NCBI RefSeq assembly: GCF_004210375.1
Contig: NC_134830.1
Location: 1,550,001-1,614,000 of the forward strand
Length of the DNA stretch: 64,000 nucleotides
Direction of reading: 5' to 3'
Source: Tachypleus tridentatus
Taxonomy: Eukaryota; Arthropoda; Merostomata; Xiphosura; Limulidae
Shown here: positions 44,097 to 58,200 of the stretch, one piece after another
Numbering within the stretch: position 1 is the stretch's first letter
Layout: each line of letters begins with the position of its first letter
The notes under the pieces: generated by a model
What the model was told of the DNA's origin: nothing
What the model saw: the letters and a program-made list of their open reading frames with translations, nothing else
Database searches by the model: none
Program-made: the position numbers and the translations under genes

Positions 44097-44211
44097 CATC
44101 ACCCTGTTTGTTCTTTCTACCGAATATGTTTCCTTCCTTGTCCATAGTCAGGAAGTATCCGTGCTTGTTGTAAAGACGGCTGCAGCTCACCCTACAAGAG
44201 CCTTCGTCATC
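44097..44211 (-). CDS. Fibroblast growth factor-like protein, first visible exon
   Basis: On the - strand, the acceptor TTTTGATTACAG ends at 44212 and the donor GATG|GTGAGT begins at 44096. The exon reads DDEGSCRVSCSRLYNKHGYF, then LTMDKEGNIFGRKNKQGD plus the first base of Gly. SRLYNKHGYFLTMDKEGNI corresponds to the first FGF core strands (K-R-L-Y-C-x-x-G-x-F-L-x-I-x-x-D-G-x-V), and the phase-1 donor is the standard FGF exon 1/2 boundary. The three exons join without a stop to 134 residues, the whole trefoil core. An upstream exon with the start codon and any signal peptide is implied by the acceptor but was not found up to 46262; beyond that lies satellite DNA. Two Cys (SC-x2-SC) precede the core. 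Confidence 0.92.
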
Positions 44212-44362
44212 CTGTAATCAAAAACACACGTTCAGAACCCAACACCATAAGTCTGAGATTTTGAAACAGAAACAAGAAGACATATCTTAAAAGGCTGGTA
44301 CAGTTATGTCACCGTGATTGACTGTTTACTGAAAGGGGGTGGATCATGTCTGCGACCTCTAG
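44212..44362. other. Sequence upstream of first visible FGF-like exon
   Basis: It carries the polypyrimidine/acceptor region of the exon on the - strand and no other recognisable feature. Confidence 0.5.
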
Positions 44363-44369
44363 TGACCGA

Positions 44370-45522
44370 ACGTTTTCTACAAACTCAGTTCCCCTCCACA
44401 GCATGGTTTCATCCACCTTTCCTTTACGTTTTCTACAAACTCAGTTCCCCTCCACCTTTCCCTTACGTTTTCTACAAACTCAGTACCCCTCCACAGCAGG
44501 GTTTCATCCACCTTTCCCTTACGTTTTCTACAAACTCAGTTCCCCTCCACTGCAGGGTTTCATCCACCTTTCCCTTACGTTTTCTACAAACTCAGTTCCC
44601 CCCACAGCAGGGTTTCATCCACCTTTCCCTTACGTTTTCTACAAACTCAGTTCCCCTCCACAGCAGGGTTTCATCCACCTTTCCCTTACGTTTTCTAGAA
44701 ACTCAGCTCCCCTCTACTGCAGGGTCTCATCCACATTTCCCTTACGTTTTCTACAAACTCAGTTACCCTCCACTACAGGGTTTCATCCACCTTTCCCTTA
44801 CGTTTTCTACAAACTCAGTTCCCCTCTACTGCGGGGTTTCATCCACCTTTCCCTTACGTTTTCTACAAACTCAGTTCCCCTGCACTGCCGGGTTTCATCC
44901 ACCTTTCCCTTACGTTTTCTACAAACTCAGTTCCCCTCCACAGCAGGGTTTCACCCACCTTTCCCTTACGTTTTCTAGAAACTCAGTTCCCCTCCACAGC
45001 AGGGTTTCATCCACCTTTCCCTTACGTTTTCTACAAACACAGTTCCCCTCCACAGCAGGGTTTCATCCACCTTTCCCTTACGTTTTCCACAAACTCAGTT
45101 ACCCTCCACTGCAGGGTTTCATCCACCTTTCCCTTACGTTTTCTACAAACTCAATTCCCTCCACAGCAGGGTTTCATCCACCTTTCCCTTACGTTTTCTA
45201 CAAACTCAGTTCCCCTCCACAGCAGGGTTTCACCCACCTTTCCTCCACGTTTTCTACAAACTCAGTTCCCTCCACAGCAGGGTTTCATCCACCTTTCCCT
45301 TACGTTTTCTACAAACTTAGTTCCCCTCTACTGCAGGGTTTCATCCACATTTCCCTTACGTTTTCTACAAACTCAGTTCCCCTCCACAGCAGGGTTTCAT
45401 CCACCTTTCCCTTACGTTTTCTACAAACTCAGTTCCCCTCCACAGCAGGGTTTCATCCACATTTCCCTTACGTTTTCTACAAACTCAGTTACCCTCCACT
45501 GCAGGTTTTCATTCACCTTTCA
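44370..45522. repeat. 56-bp minisatellite, about 21 copies
   Basis: The unit is GTTTTCTACAAACTCAG, TTCCCCTCCACAGCAGGGTT, TCATCCACCTTTCCCTTAC. Single-base length changes (e.g. near 44600, 45150, 45260) shift frame, yet a 409-codon + strand frame and a 210-codon one stay open because the unit lacks stops in several frames. It is not a gene. C/T-rich on +; it lies within 160 bp of the FGF-like exon. Confidence 0.95.
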
Positions 45523-46269
45523 CTTGCTATAGCCAAGTGCTAACAATATGTTCTCAGTATGTTTAGGCTTAAGAATTTTGCTATATATTTCGTTTTCGCA
45601 TTATACTTTGGATAACTTCTACTTTTCTTTAGAATATATTACCTACATAAAGAGAAGTATAAATATTATAAATATTTCACAAACACTTAAAACAATTACA
45701 GTTTCTAACAACTTCAGTATTAAGATCTGTCCTAAATAGATAGCCTATTTCACATAAGTATTTATGATTGAACAGTTAGACATTAGTAGAATCACTGTTT
45801 CTCATGACTGCTTTCCAGAATACATTATTACATTTAGTCATAAAACTTTATCCTCACCAAATACCCAGCGATAAGATGCGGGCTAGCGCTGCTAAAAATC
45901 GGGTTTTGATACCTTCAGCTAGCAGAGTAGAGTCCATTATGTATTGAATTTGTGCTTCACAAACAGCCAATCTATAAAAAACTGTGGACAGTTATAACAA
46001 AAAAATTAAGTTTTACAAACTGGAAATGGTTCCAAAACGCAGTTAATTTATTGAGCGAAAACTCGGCTCAAATTATATTTTTGTTTCAATGAAAGCTACG
46101 TAACAAAATATATTAATTATCCAGAGTAGGGTCCCCATTCTCGGACTTGAGTGTTGTAAGATCTATTAAAGCCGTACCAATGTGAACAGAGAAAATATCA
46201 TTTTAAATTTAACGTTATCTCCCATGATGTATCAACGGAAACTTTATCATCCGTTCAGTCGTGAATAGA
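45523..46269. other. Unique sequence between two arrays, SINE-like relic
   Basis: CTAGCGCTGCTAAAAATCGG to TTTGTGCTTCACAAACAG (about 45883-45968) resembles a decayed + strand SINE of the second family. The - strand was scanned for an FGF N-terminal exon without success. Confidence 0.4.
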
Positions 46270-49200
46270 ACAGCAAATACAACAGAGCTGTTGGAAATAA
46301 CAACCTATCGTAAACAGTTTTAATAACGTCATTATTTACTGACTGAGTATGGTAAGTAGAACAGAGCTGTTGGAAATAACAACCTATCGTCAACAGTTTT
46401 AATAACGTCATTATTTACTGACTGAGTACGGTAAGTAGAACAGAGCTGTTGGAAATAACAACCTATCGTAAACAGTTTTAATAACGTCATTATTTACACA
46501 CTCACTACGGTAAGTAGAACAGAGCTGTTGGAAATAAAAACCTATCGTAAACAGTTTTAATAACGTCATTATTTACTCACTCAGTACAGAAAGTAGAACA
46601 GAGCTGTTGGAAATAACAACCTATGGTCAACAGTTTTAATAACGTCATTATTTACTCAATCACTACGGTAAGTAGAACAGAGCTGTTGGATATAACAACC
46701 TATCGTAAACAATTTTAATAACGTCATTATTTACTCACTCAGTACGGTAAGTAGAACAAAGCTGTTGGAAATAACAACCTATCGTCAACAGTTTTAATAA
46801 CGTCATTATTTACTCACTCAGTACGGTAAGTAGAACAGAGCTGTTGGAAATAACAACCTATCGTCAACAGTTTTAATAACGTCATTATTTACTCACTCAC
46901 TACGGTTAGTAGAACAGAGCTGTTGGAAATAACAACCTATCGTCAACAGTTTTAATATCGTCATTATTTACTCACTCAGTACGCTAAGTAGAACAGAGCT
47001 GTTGGAAATAACAACCTATCGTCAATAGTTTTAATAACGTCATTATTTACTCACTCACTACGGTTAGTAGAACAGAGCTGTTGGAAATAACAACCTATCG
47101 TAAACTCATTTAATATCGTCATTATTTACTCACTCGGTACGGTAAGTATAACAGAGCTGTTGGAAATAACCTGTCGTCAACAGTTTTAATATCGTCATTA
47201 TTTACTCACTCACTACGGTAAGTAGAACAGAGCTGTTGGATATAACAACCTATCGTAAACAGTTTTAATAACGTCATTATTTACTCACTCAGTACGGTAA
47301 GTAGAACAAATCTGTGGGAAATAACAACCTATCGTAAACAGTTTTAATAACGTCATTATTTACTCACTCAGTACGGTAAGTATAACAGAGCTGTTGGAAA
47401 TAACAACCTATGATCAACAGTTTTAATAACGCCATTATTTACTCACTCACTACGGTAAGTAGAACAGAGCTTGGAAATAACAACCTATCGTCAACAGTTT
47501 TAATAACGTCATTATTTACTCACTCACTACGGTAAGTAGAACAGAGCTGTTGGAAAAAACAACCTATCGTAAACAGTTTTAATAACGTCATTATTTACTC
47601 ACTCAGTACGGTAAGTAGAACAAAGCTGTTGGAAATAACATCCTATCGTCAACAGTTTTAATAACGTCATTATTTACTGACTCGGTACGGTAAGTAGAAC
47701 AGAGCTGTTGGAAATAACAACCTATCGTCAACAGTTTTAATAACGTCATTATTTACTCACTCCGTACGGTAAGTAGAACAAAGCTGTTGGAAATAACAAC
47801 CTATCGTAAACAGTTTTAATAACGTCATTATTTACTCACTCAGTACGGTAAGTAGAACGGAGCTGTTGGAAATAACAACCTATGGTCAACAGTTTTAATA
47901 ACGTCATTATTTACTCACTCATTACGGTAAGTAGAACAGAGCTGTTGGAAATAACAACCTATCGTAAACAGTTTTAATAACGTCATTATTTACTCACTCA
48001 GTACGGTAAGTAGAACAAAGCTGTTGGAAATAACAACCTATCGTAAACGGTTTTAATAACGTCATTATTTACTCACTCAGTACGGTAAGTAGAACAGAGC
48101 TGTTCGAAATAACAACCTATTGTCAACAGTTTTAATAACGTCATTATTTACTCACTCACTACGGTAAGTAGAACAGAGCTTGGAAATAACAACCTATCGT
48201 CAACAATTTTAATGACGTCATTATTTACTCACTCACTACGGTAAGTAGAACAGAGCTTGGAAATAACAACCTATCGTCAACAGTTTTAATAACGTCATTA
48301 TTTACTCACTCACTACGGTAAGTAGAACAGAGCTTGGAAATAACAACCTATCGTCAACAGTTTTAATAACGTCATTATTTACTCACTCACTACGGTAAGT
48401 AGAACAGAGCTGTTGGAAATAACAACCTATCGTCAACAGTTTTAAAAACGTCATTATTTACTGACTCGGTATGGTAAGTACAACAAAGCTGTTGGAAATA
48501 ACAATCTATCGTCAACAGTTTTAATAACGTCATTATTTACTCACTCAGTACGGTAAGTAGAACAGAGCTGTTGGAAATAACAACCTATCGTTAACAGTTT
48601 TAATAACGTCATTATTTACTCACTCACTACGGTAAGTAGAACAGAGCTGTTGGAAATAACAACCTATCGTCAACAGTTTTAATAACGTCATTAATTACTT
48701 ACTCACTACGGTAAGTAGAACAGAGCTGTTGGAAATAACAACCTATCGTAAACAGTTTTAATAACGTCATTATTTACTGACTGAGTATGGTAAGTAGAAC
48801 AGAGCTGTTGGAAATAACAACCTATCGTCAACAGTTTTAATAACGTCATTATTTACTGACTGAGTACGGTAAATAGAACAGAGCTGTTGGAAATAACAAC
48901 CTATCGTAAACAGTTTTAATAACGTCATTATTTACTCACTCACTACGGTAAGTAGAAAAGAGCTGTTGGAAATAATAACCTATCGTCAACAGTTTTAATA
49001 ACGTCATTATTTACTGACGAAATACGGTAAGTAGAACAGAGCTGTTGGAAATAACAACCTATCGTAAACAGTTTTAATAACGTCATTATTTACTGACTCG
49101 GTATGGTAAGTACAACAAAGCTGTTGGAAATAACAACCTATCGTCAACAGTTTTAATAACGTCATTATTTACTCACTCACTACGGTAAGTAGAACAGAGC

Positions 49201-52200
49201 TGTTGGAAATAACAACCTATCGTCAACAGTTTTAATAACGTCATTATTTACTCACTCACTACGGTAAGTAGAAAAGAGCTGTTGGAAATAATAACCTATC
49301 GTCAATAGTTTTAATAACGTCATTATTTACTGACGAAATACGGTAAGTAGAACAGAGCTGTTGGAAATAACAACCTATCGTCAACAGTTTTAAAAACGTC
49401 ATTATTTACTGACTCGGTATGGTAAGTACAACAAAGCTGTTGGAAATAACAATCTATCGTCAACAGTTTTAATAACGTCATTATTTACTCACTCAGTACA
49501 GTAAGTAGAACAGAGCTGTTGGAAATAACAACCTATCGTCAACAGTTTTAATAACGTCATTATTTACTCACTCACTACGGTAAGTAGAACAGAGCTGTTG
49601 GAAATAACAACCTATCGTCAACAGTTTTAATAACGTCATTATTTACTCACTCACTACGGTAAGTAGAACAGAGCTTGGAAATAACAACCTATCGTCAACA
49701 GTTTTAATAACGTCATTATTTACTCACTCACTACGGTTAGTAGAACAGAGCTGTTGGAAATAACAACCTATCGTCAACAGTTTTAATAACGTCATTATTT
49801 ACTGACTCACTACGGTAAGTAGAACAGAGCTGTTGGAAATAACAACCTATCGTCAACAGTTTTAATAACGTCATTATTTACTCACTCACTACGGTAAGTA
49901 GAACAGAGCTTGGAAATAACAACCTATCGTCAACAGTTTTAATAACGTCATTATTTACTCACTCACTACGGTAAGTAGAACAGAGCTGTTAGAAATAACA
50001 ACCTATCGTCAACAGTTTTAATATCGTCATTATTTACTCACTCAGTACGCTAAGTAGAACAGAGCTGTTGGAAATAACTTATTGTCAACAGTTTTAATAA
50101 CGTCATTATTTACTCACTCACTACGGTAAGTAGAACAAAGCTTGGAAATAACAACCTTTCGTCAACAGTTTTAATATCGTCATTACTCACTCAGTACGCT
50201 AAGTAGAACAGAGCTGTTGGAAATAACAACCTATCGTCAACAGTTTTAATAACGTCATTATTTACTCACTCACTACGGTTAGTAGAAGAGAGCTGTTGGA
50301 AATAACAACCTATCGTCAACAGTTTTAATAACGTCATTATTTACTGACTCGGTACGGTAACTAGAACAAAGCTGTTGGAAATAACAACCTATCGTCAACA
50401 GTTTTAATAACGTCATTATTTACTGACTCGGTACGGTAAGTAGAACAGAGCTGTTAAAAATAACATCCTATCGTCAACAGTTTTAATAACGTCATTATTT
50501 ACTGACTCGGTATGGTAAGTACAACAAAGCTGTTGGAAATAACAATCTATCGTCAACAGTTTTAATAACGTCATTGTTTACTCACTCTGTACGGTAAGTA
50601 GAACAGAGCTGTTGGAAATAACAACCTATCGTCAACAGTTTTAATAACGTCATTATTTACTCACTCTGTACGGTAAGTGGAACAGAGCTGTTGGAAATAA
50701 CAACCTATCGTCAACAGTTTTAATAACGTCATTATTTACTCACTCACTACGGTAAGTAGAAAAGAGCTGTTGGAAATAATAACCTATCGTCAACAGTTTT
50801 AATAACGTCATTATTTACTGACGAAATACGGTAAGTAGAACAGAGCTGTTGGAAATAACAACCTATCGTCAACAGTTTTAAAAACGTCATTATTTACTGA
50901 CTCGGTATGGTAAGTACAACAAAGCTGTTGGAAATAACAATCTATCGTCAACAGTTTTAATAACGTCATTATTTACTCACTCAGTACAGTAAGTAGAACA
51001 GAGCTGTTGGAAATAACAACCTATCGTTAACAGTTTTAATAACGTCATTAATTACTTACTCACTACGGTAATTAGAACAGAGCTGTTGGAAATAACAACC
51101 TATCGTCAACAGTTTTAATAACGTCATTAATTACTTACTCACTACGGTAATTAGAACAGAGCTGTTGGAAATAACAACCTATCATAAACAGTTTTAATAA
51201 CGTCATTATTTACTGACTCGGTACGGTAACTAGAACAAAGCTGTTGGAAATAACAACCTATCGTCAACAGTTTTAATAACGTCATTAATTACTGACTCGG
51301 TACGGTAAGTAGAACAGAGCTGTTAAAAATAACATCCTATCGTCAACAGTTTTAATAACGTCATTATTTACTGACTCGGTATGGTAAGTACAACAAAGCT
51401 GTTGGAAATAACAATCTATCGTCAACAGTTTTAATAACGTCATTGTTTACTCACTCTGTACGGTAAGTGGAACAGAGCTGTTGGAAATAACAACCTATCG
51501 TCAACAGTTTTAATAACGTCAATATTTACTCACTCAGTACGGTAAGTAGAACAGAGTTGTTGGAAATAACAACCTATCGTCAACAGTTTTAATAACGTCA
51601 TTATGTACTCACTCACTACGCTAAGTAGAACAGAGCTGTTGGAAATAACAACCTATCGTCAACAGTTTTAATAACGTCATTATTTACTCACTCACTACGG
51701 TAAGTAGAAAAGAGCTGTTGGAAATAATAACCTATCGTCAACAGTTTTAATAACGTCATTATTTACTGACGAAATACGGTAAGTAGAACAGAGCTGTTGA
51801 AAATAACAACCTATCGTCAACAGTTTTAATAACGTCATTATTTACTGACTGAGTACGGTAAGTAGAACACAGCTGTTGGAAATATCAACCTATCGTAAAC
51901 AGTTTTAATAACGTCATTATTTACTGACTGAGTACGGTAAGTAGAACAGAGCTGTTGGAAATAACAACCTATCGTAAACAGTTTTAATAACGTCATTATT
52001 TACTGACTGAGTACGGTAAGTAAAACAGAGCTGTTGGAAATAACAACCTATCGTCAACAGTTTTAATAACGTCATTATTTACTCACTCACTACGGTAAGT
52101 AGAACAGAGCTGTTCGAAATAACAACCTATCGTCAACAGTTTTAATAACGTCATTATTTACTCACTCAGTACGGTAAGTAGAACAAAGCTGTTGGAAATA

Positions 52201-55200
52201 ACAACCTATCGTCAACAGTTTTAATAACGTCATTATTTACTCACTCACTACGGTAAGTAGAACAGAGCTGTTGGAAATAACAACCTATCGTCAACAGTTT
52301 TAATAACGTCATTATTTACTGACTGAGTACGGTAAGTAGAACAGAGCTGTTGGAAATAACAACCTATCGTCAACAGTTTTAATAACGTCATTATTTACTC
52401 ACTCAGTACGGTAAGTAGAACAGAGCTGTTGGAAATAACAACCTATCGTCAACAGTTTTAATAACGTCATTATTTACTCACTCACTACGGTAAGTAGAAC
52501 AGAGCTGTTGGAAATAACAACCTATCGTAAACAGTTTTAATAACGTCATTATTTACTCACTCAGTACGGTAAGTAGAACAAAGCTGTTGGAAATAACAAC
52601 CTATCGTCAACAGTTTTAATAACGTCATTATTTACTCACTAAGTACGGTAAGTAGAACAGAGCTGTTGGAAATAACAACCTATCGTCAACAGTTTTAATA
52701 TCGTCATTATTTACTCACTCAGTACGCTAAGTAGAACAGAGCTGTTGGAAATAACAACCTATCGTCAACAGTTTTAATAACGTCATTATTTACTCACTCA
52801 CTACGGTTAGTAGAAGAGAGCTGTTGGAAATAACAACCTATCGTGAACTGTTTTAATAACGTCATTATTTACTGACTCGGTACGGTAACTAGAACAAAGC
52901 TGTTGGAAATAACAACCTATCGTCAACAGTTTTAATAACGTCATTATTTACTGACTCGGTACGGTAAGTAGAACAGAGCTGTTAAAAATAACATCCTATC
53001 GTCAACAGTTTTAATAACGTCATTATTTACTGACTCGGTATGGTAAGTACAACAAAGCTGTTGGAAATAACAATCTATCGTCAACAGTTTTAATAACGTC
53101 ATTATTTACTCACTCAGTACGGTAAGTAGAACAGAGCTGTTGGAAATAACAACCTATCGTCAACAGTTTTAATAACGTCATTATTTACTCACTCAGTACG
53201 GTAAGTAGAACAGAGCTGTTGGAAATAACAACCTATCGTCAACAGTTTTAATAACGTCATTATTTACTCACTCACTACGGTAAGTAGAACAGAGCTGTTG
53301 GAAATAACAACCTATCGTCAACAGTTTTAATAACGTCATTATTTACTCACTCAACTACGGTAAGTAGAACAGAGCTGTTGGAAATAACAACCTATCGTCA
53401 ACAGTTTTAATAACGTCATTATTTACTGACTGAATACGGTAAGTAGAACAGAGCTGTTGGAAATAACAACCTATCGTCAACAGTTTTAATAACGTCATTA
53501 TTTACTGACTCAGTACGGTAAGTAGAACAGAGCTGTTGGAAATAACAACCTATCGTAAACAGTTTTAATAACGTCATTATTTACTCACTCAGTACGGTAA
53601 GTAGAACAGAGCTGTTCGAAATAACAACCTATCGTCAACAGTTTTAATAACGTCATTATTTACTCACTCAGTACGGTAAGTAGAACAGAGCTGTTGGAAA
53701 TAACAACCTATCGTCAACAGTTTTAATAACGTCATTATTTACTGACTCACTACGGTAAGTAGAACAGAGCTGTTGGAAATAACAACCTATCGTCAACAGT
53801 TTTAATAACGTCATTATTTACTCACTCAGTACGGTAAGTAGAACAAAGCTGTTGGAAATAACAACCTATCGTCAACAGTTTTAATAACGTCATTATTTAC
53901 TCACTCACTACGGTAAGTAGAACAGAGCTGTTGGAAATAACAACCTATCGTCAACAGTTTTAATAACGTCATTATTTACTGACTCAGTACGGTAAGTAGA
54001 ACAGAGCTGTTGGAAATAACAACCTATCGTCAACAGTTTTAATAACGTCATTATTTACTCACTCAGTACGGTAAGTAGAACAGAGCTGTTGGAAATAACA
54101 ACCTATCGTCAACAGTTTTAATAACGTCATTATTTACTCACTCACTACGGTAAGTAGAACAGAGCTGTTGGAAATAACAACCTATCGTCAACAGTTTTAA
54201 TAACGTCATTATTTACTCACTCAGTACGGTAAGTAGAACAGAGCTGTTGGAAATAACAACCTATCGTCAACAGTTTTAATAACGTCATTATTTACTCACT
54301 AAATACGGTAAGTAGAACAGAGCTGTTGGAAATAACAACCTATCGTCAACAGTTTTAATAACGTCATTATTTAATCACTCAGTACGGTAAGAAGAACAGA
54401 GCTGTTGGAAATAACAATCTATCGTCAACAGTTTTAATAACGTCATTATTTACTCACTCAGTACAGTAAGTAGAACAGAGCTGTTGGAAATAACAACCTA
54501 TCGTCAACAGTTTTAATAACGTCATTATTTACTCACTCACTACGGTAAGTAGAACAGAAGCTGTTGGAAATAACAACCTATCGTCAACAGTTTTAATAAC
54601 GTCATTATTTACTCACTCACTACGGTAAGTAGAACAGAGCTGTTGGAAATAACAACCAACATCGTCAACATCGTTTTAATAACGTCATTATTTACTCACT
54701 CTGTACGGTAAGTAGAACAGAGCTGTTGAAATAACAACCTATCGTCAACAGTTTTAATAACGTCATTATTTACTCACTCACTACGGTAAGTAGAACAGAG
54801 CTGTTGGAAATAACAACCTATCGTCAACAGTTTTAATAACGTCATTATTTACTCACTCAGTACGGTAAGTAGAACAGAGCTGTTGGAAATAACAACCTAT
54901 CGTCAACAGTTTTAATAACGTCATTATTTACTCACTCACTACGGTAAGTAGAACAGAGCTGTTGGAAATAACAACCTATCGTCAACAGTTTTAATAACGT
55001 CATTATTTACTCACTCAGTACGGTAAGTAGAACAGAGCTGTTGGAAATAACAACCTATCGTCAACAGTTTTAATAACGTCATTATTTACTCACTCAGTAC
55101 GGTAAGTAGAACAGAGCTGTTGGAAATAACAACCTATCGTCAACAGTTTTAATAACGTCATTATTTACTCACTCACTACGGTAAGTAGAACAGAGCTGTT

Positions 55201-58200
55201 GGAAATAACAACCTATCGTCAACAGTTTTAATAACGTCATTATTTACTCACTGAGTACGGTAAGTAGAACAGAGCTGTTGGAAATAACAACCTATCGTCA
55301 ACAGTTTTAATAACGTCATTATTTACTCACTCAGTACGGTAAGTAGAACAGAGCTGTTGGAAATAACAACCTATCGTCAACAGTTTTAATAACGTCATTA
55401 TTTACTCACTCAGTACGGTAAGTAGAACAGAGCTGTTGGAAATAACAACCTATCGTCAACAGTTTTAATAACGTCATTATTTACTCACTCACTACGGTAA
55501 GTAGAACAGAGCTAAGTAGAACATTATTTAGCTGTTGGAAATAACAACCTATCGTCAACAGTTTTAATAACGTCATTATTTACTCACTCAGTACGGTAAG
55601 TAGAAACAGAGCTGTTGGAAATAACAACCTATCGTCAACAGTTTTAATAACGTCATTATTTACTCACTCAGTACGGTAAGTAGAACAGAGCTGTTGGAAA
55701 TAACAACCTATCGTCAACAGTTTTAATAACGTCATTATTTACTCACTCACGTACGGTAAGTAGAACAGAGCTGTTGGAAATAACAACCTATCGTCAACAG
55801 TTTTAATAACGTCATTATTTACTGACTCGGTACGGTAAGTAGAACAGAGCTGTTGGAAATAACAACCTATCGTCAACAGTTTTAATAACGTCATTATTTA
55901 CTCACTCAAATACGGTAAGTAGAACAGAGCTGTTGGAAATAACAACCTATCGTCAACAGTTTTAATAACGTCATTATTTACTCACTCACCACGGTAAGTA
56001 GAACAGAGCTGTTGGAAATAACAACCTATCGTCAACAGTTTTAATAACGTCATTATTTACTCACTCAGTACGGTAAGTAGAACAGAGCTGTTGGAAATAA
56101 CAACCTATCGTCAACAGTTTTAATAACGTCATTATTTACTCACTCACTACGGTAAGTAGAACAGAGCTGTTGGAAATAACAACCTATCGTCAACAGTTTT
56201 AATAACGTCATTATTTACTCACTCAGTACGGTAAGTAGAACAGAGCTGTTGGAAATAACAACCTATCGTCAACAGTTTTAATAACGTCATTATTTACTCA
56301 CTCGGTACGGTAAGTAGAACAGAGCTGTTGGAAATAACAACCTATCGTCAACAGTTTTAATAACGTCATTATTTACTCACTCAGTAATAACGGTAAGTAG
56401 AACAGAGCTGTTGGAAATAACAACCTATCGTCAACAGTTTTAATAACGTCATTATTTACTCACTCAGAGCTGTTGGAGTACGGTAAGTAGAACAGAGCTG
56501 TTGGAAATAACAACCTATCGTCAACAGTTTTAATAACGTCATTATTTACTCACTAAGTACGGTAAGTAGAACAGAGCTGTTCGAAATAACAACCTATCGT
56601 TAACAGTTTTAATAACGTCATTATTTACTCACTCACTACGGTAATTAGAACAGAGCTGTTGGAAATAACAACCTATCGTCAACAGTTTTAATAACGTCAT
56701 TAATTACTTACTCACTACGGTAATTAGAACAGAGCTGTTGAAAATAACAACCTATCATAAACAGTTTTAATAACGTCATTATTTACTGACTGAGTATGGT
56801 AAGTAGAACAGAGCTGTTGGAAATAACAACCTATCGTCAACAGTTTTAATAACGTCATTATTTACTGACTGAGTACGGTAAGTAGAACAGAGCTGTTGGA
56901 AATAACAACCTATCGTAAACAGTTTTAATAACGTCATTATTTACCTACCTCACTACGGTAAGTAGAACAGTTCTCAAGGTTTTAATAAATATCACAACGA
57001 ACATTATCTATCAACATTTTATAATCATTATTTTGTTGATTGTAAGCAATACCTATTGGTAAACAGTTTTAATAACGTCATTGTATACTCACTCTGTACG
57101 ATAAGTGGAACAGAGCTGTTGGAAATAACAACCTATCGTCAACAGTTTTAATAACGTCAATATTTACTCACTCAGTACGGTAAGTAGAACAGATTTGTTG
57201 GAAATAACAACCTATCGTCAACAATTTTAATAACGTCATTATGTACTCACTCACTACGCTCAGTAGAACAGAGCTGTTGGAAATAACAACCTATCGTCAA
57301 CAGTTTTAATAACGTCATTATTTACTCACTCACTACGGTAAGTAGAAAAGAGCTGTTGGAAATAATAACCTATCGTCAACAGTTTTAATAACGTCATTAT
57401 TTACTGACGAAATACGGTAAGTAGAACAGAGCTGTTGGAAATAACAACCTATCGTCAACAGTTTTAAAAACGTCATTATTTACTGACTCGGTATGGTAAG
57501 TAGAACAAAGCTGTTGGAAATAACAATCTATCGTCAACAGTTTTAATAACGTCATTATTTACTCACTCAGTACAGTAAGTAGAACAGAGCTGTTGGAAAT
57601 AACAACCTATCGTTAACAGTTTTAATAACGTCATTAATTACTTACTCACTACGGTAATTAGAACAGAGCTGTTGGAAATAACAACCTATCGTCAACAGTT
57701 TTAATAACGTCATTAATTACTTACTCACTACGGTAATTAGAACAAAGCTGTTGGAAATAACAACCTATCGTCAACAGTTTTAATAACGTCATTATTTACT
57801 CACTAAGTACGGTAAGTAGAACAGAGCTGTTCGAAATAACAACCTATCGTTAACAGTTTTAATAACGTCATTAATTACTTACTCACTACGGTAATTAGAA
57901 CAGAGCTGTTGGAAATAACAACCTATCGTCAACAGTTTTAATAACGTCATTAATTACTTACTCACTACGGTAATTAGAACAGAGCTGTTGAAAATAACAA
58001 CCTATCATAAACAGTTTTAATAACGTCATTATTTACTGACTGAGTATGGTAAGTAGAACAGAGCTGTTGGAAATAACAACCTATCGTCAACAGTTTTAAT
58101 AACGTCATTATTTACTGACTGAGTACGGTAAGTAGAACAGAGCTGTTGGAAATATCAACCTATCGTAAACAGTTTTAATAACGTCATTATTTACTGACTG

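Noticed and set aside
44314-45543. 409-codon open frame on + with FHPPFPYVFYKLSSP-type repeats
   Set aside because: It lies wholly on the 56-bp minisatellite. Units slip between frames at single-base indels and no start or splice context or known domain is present.
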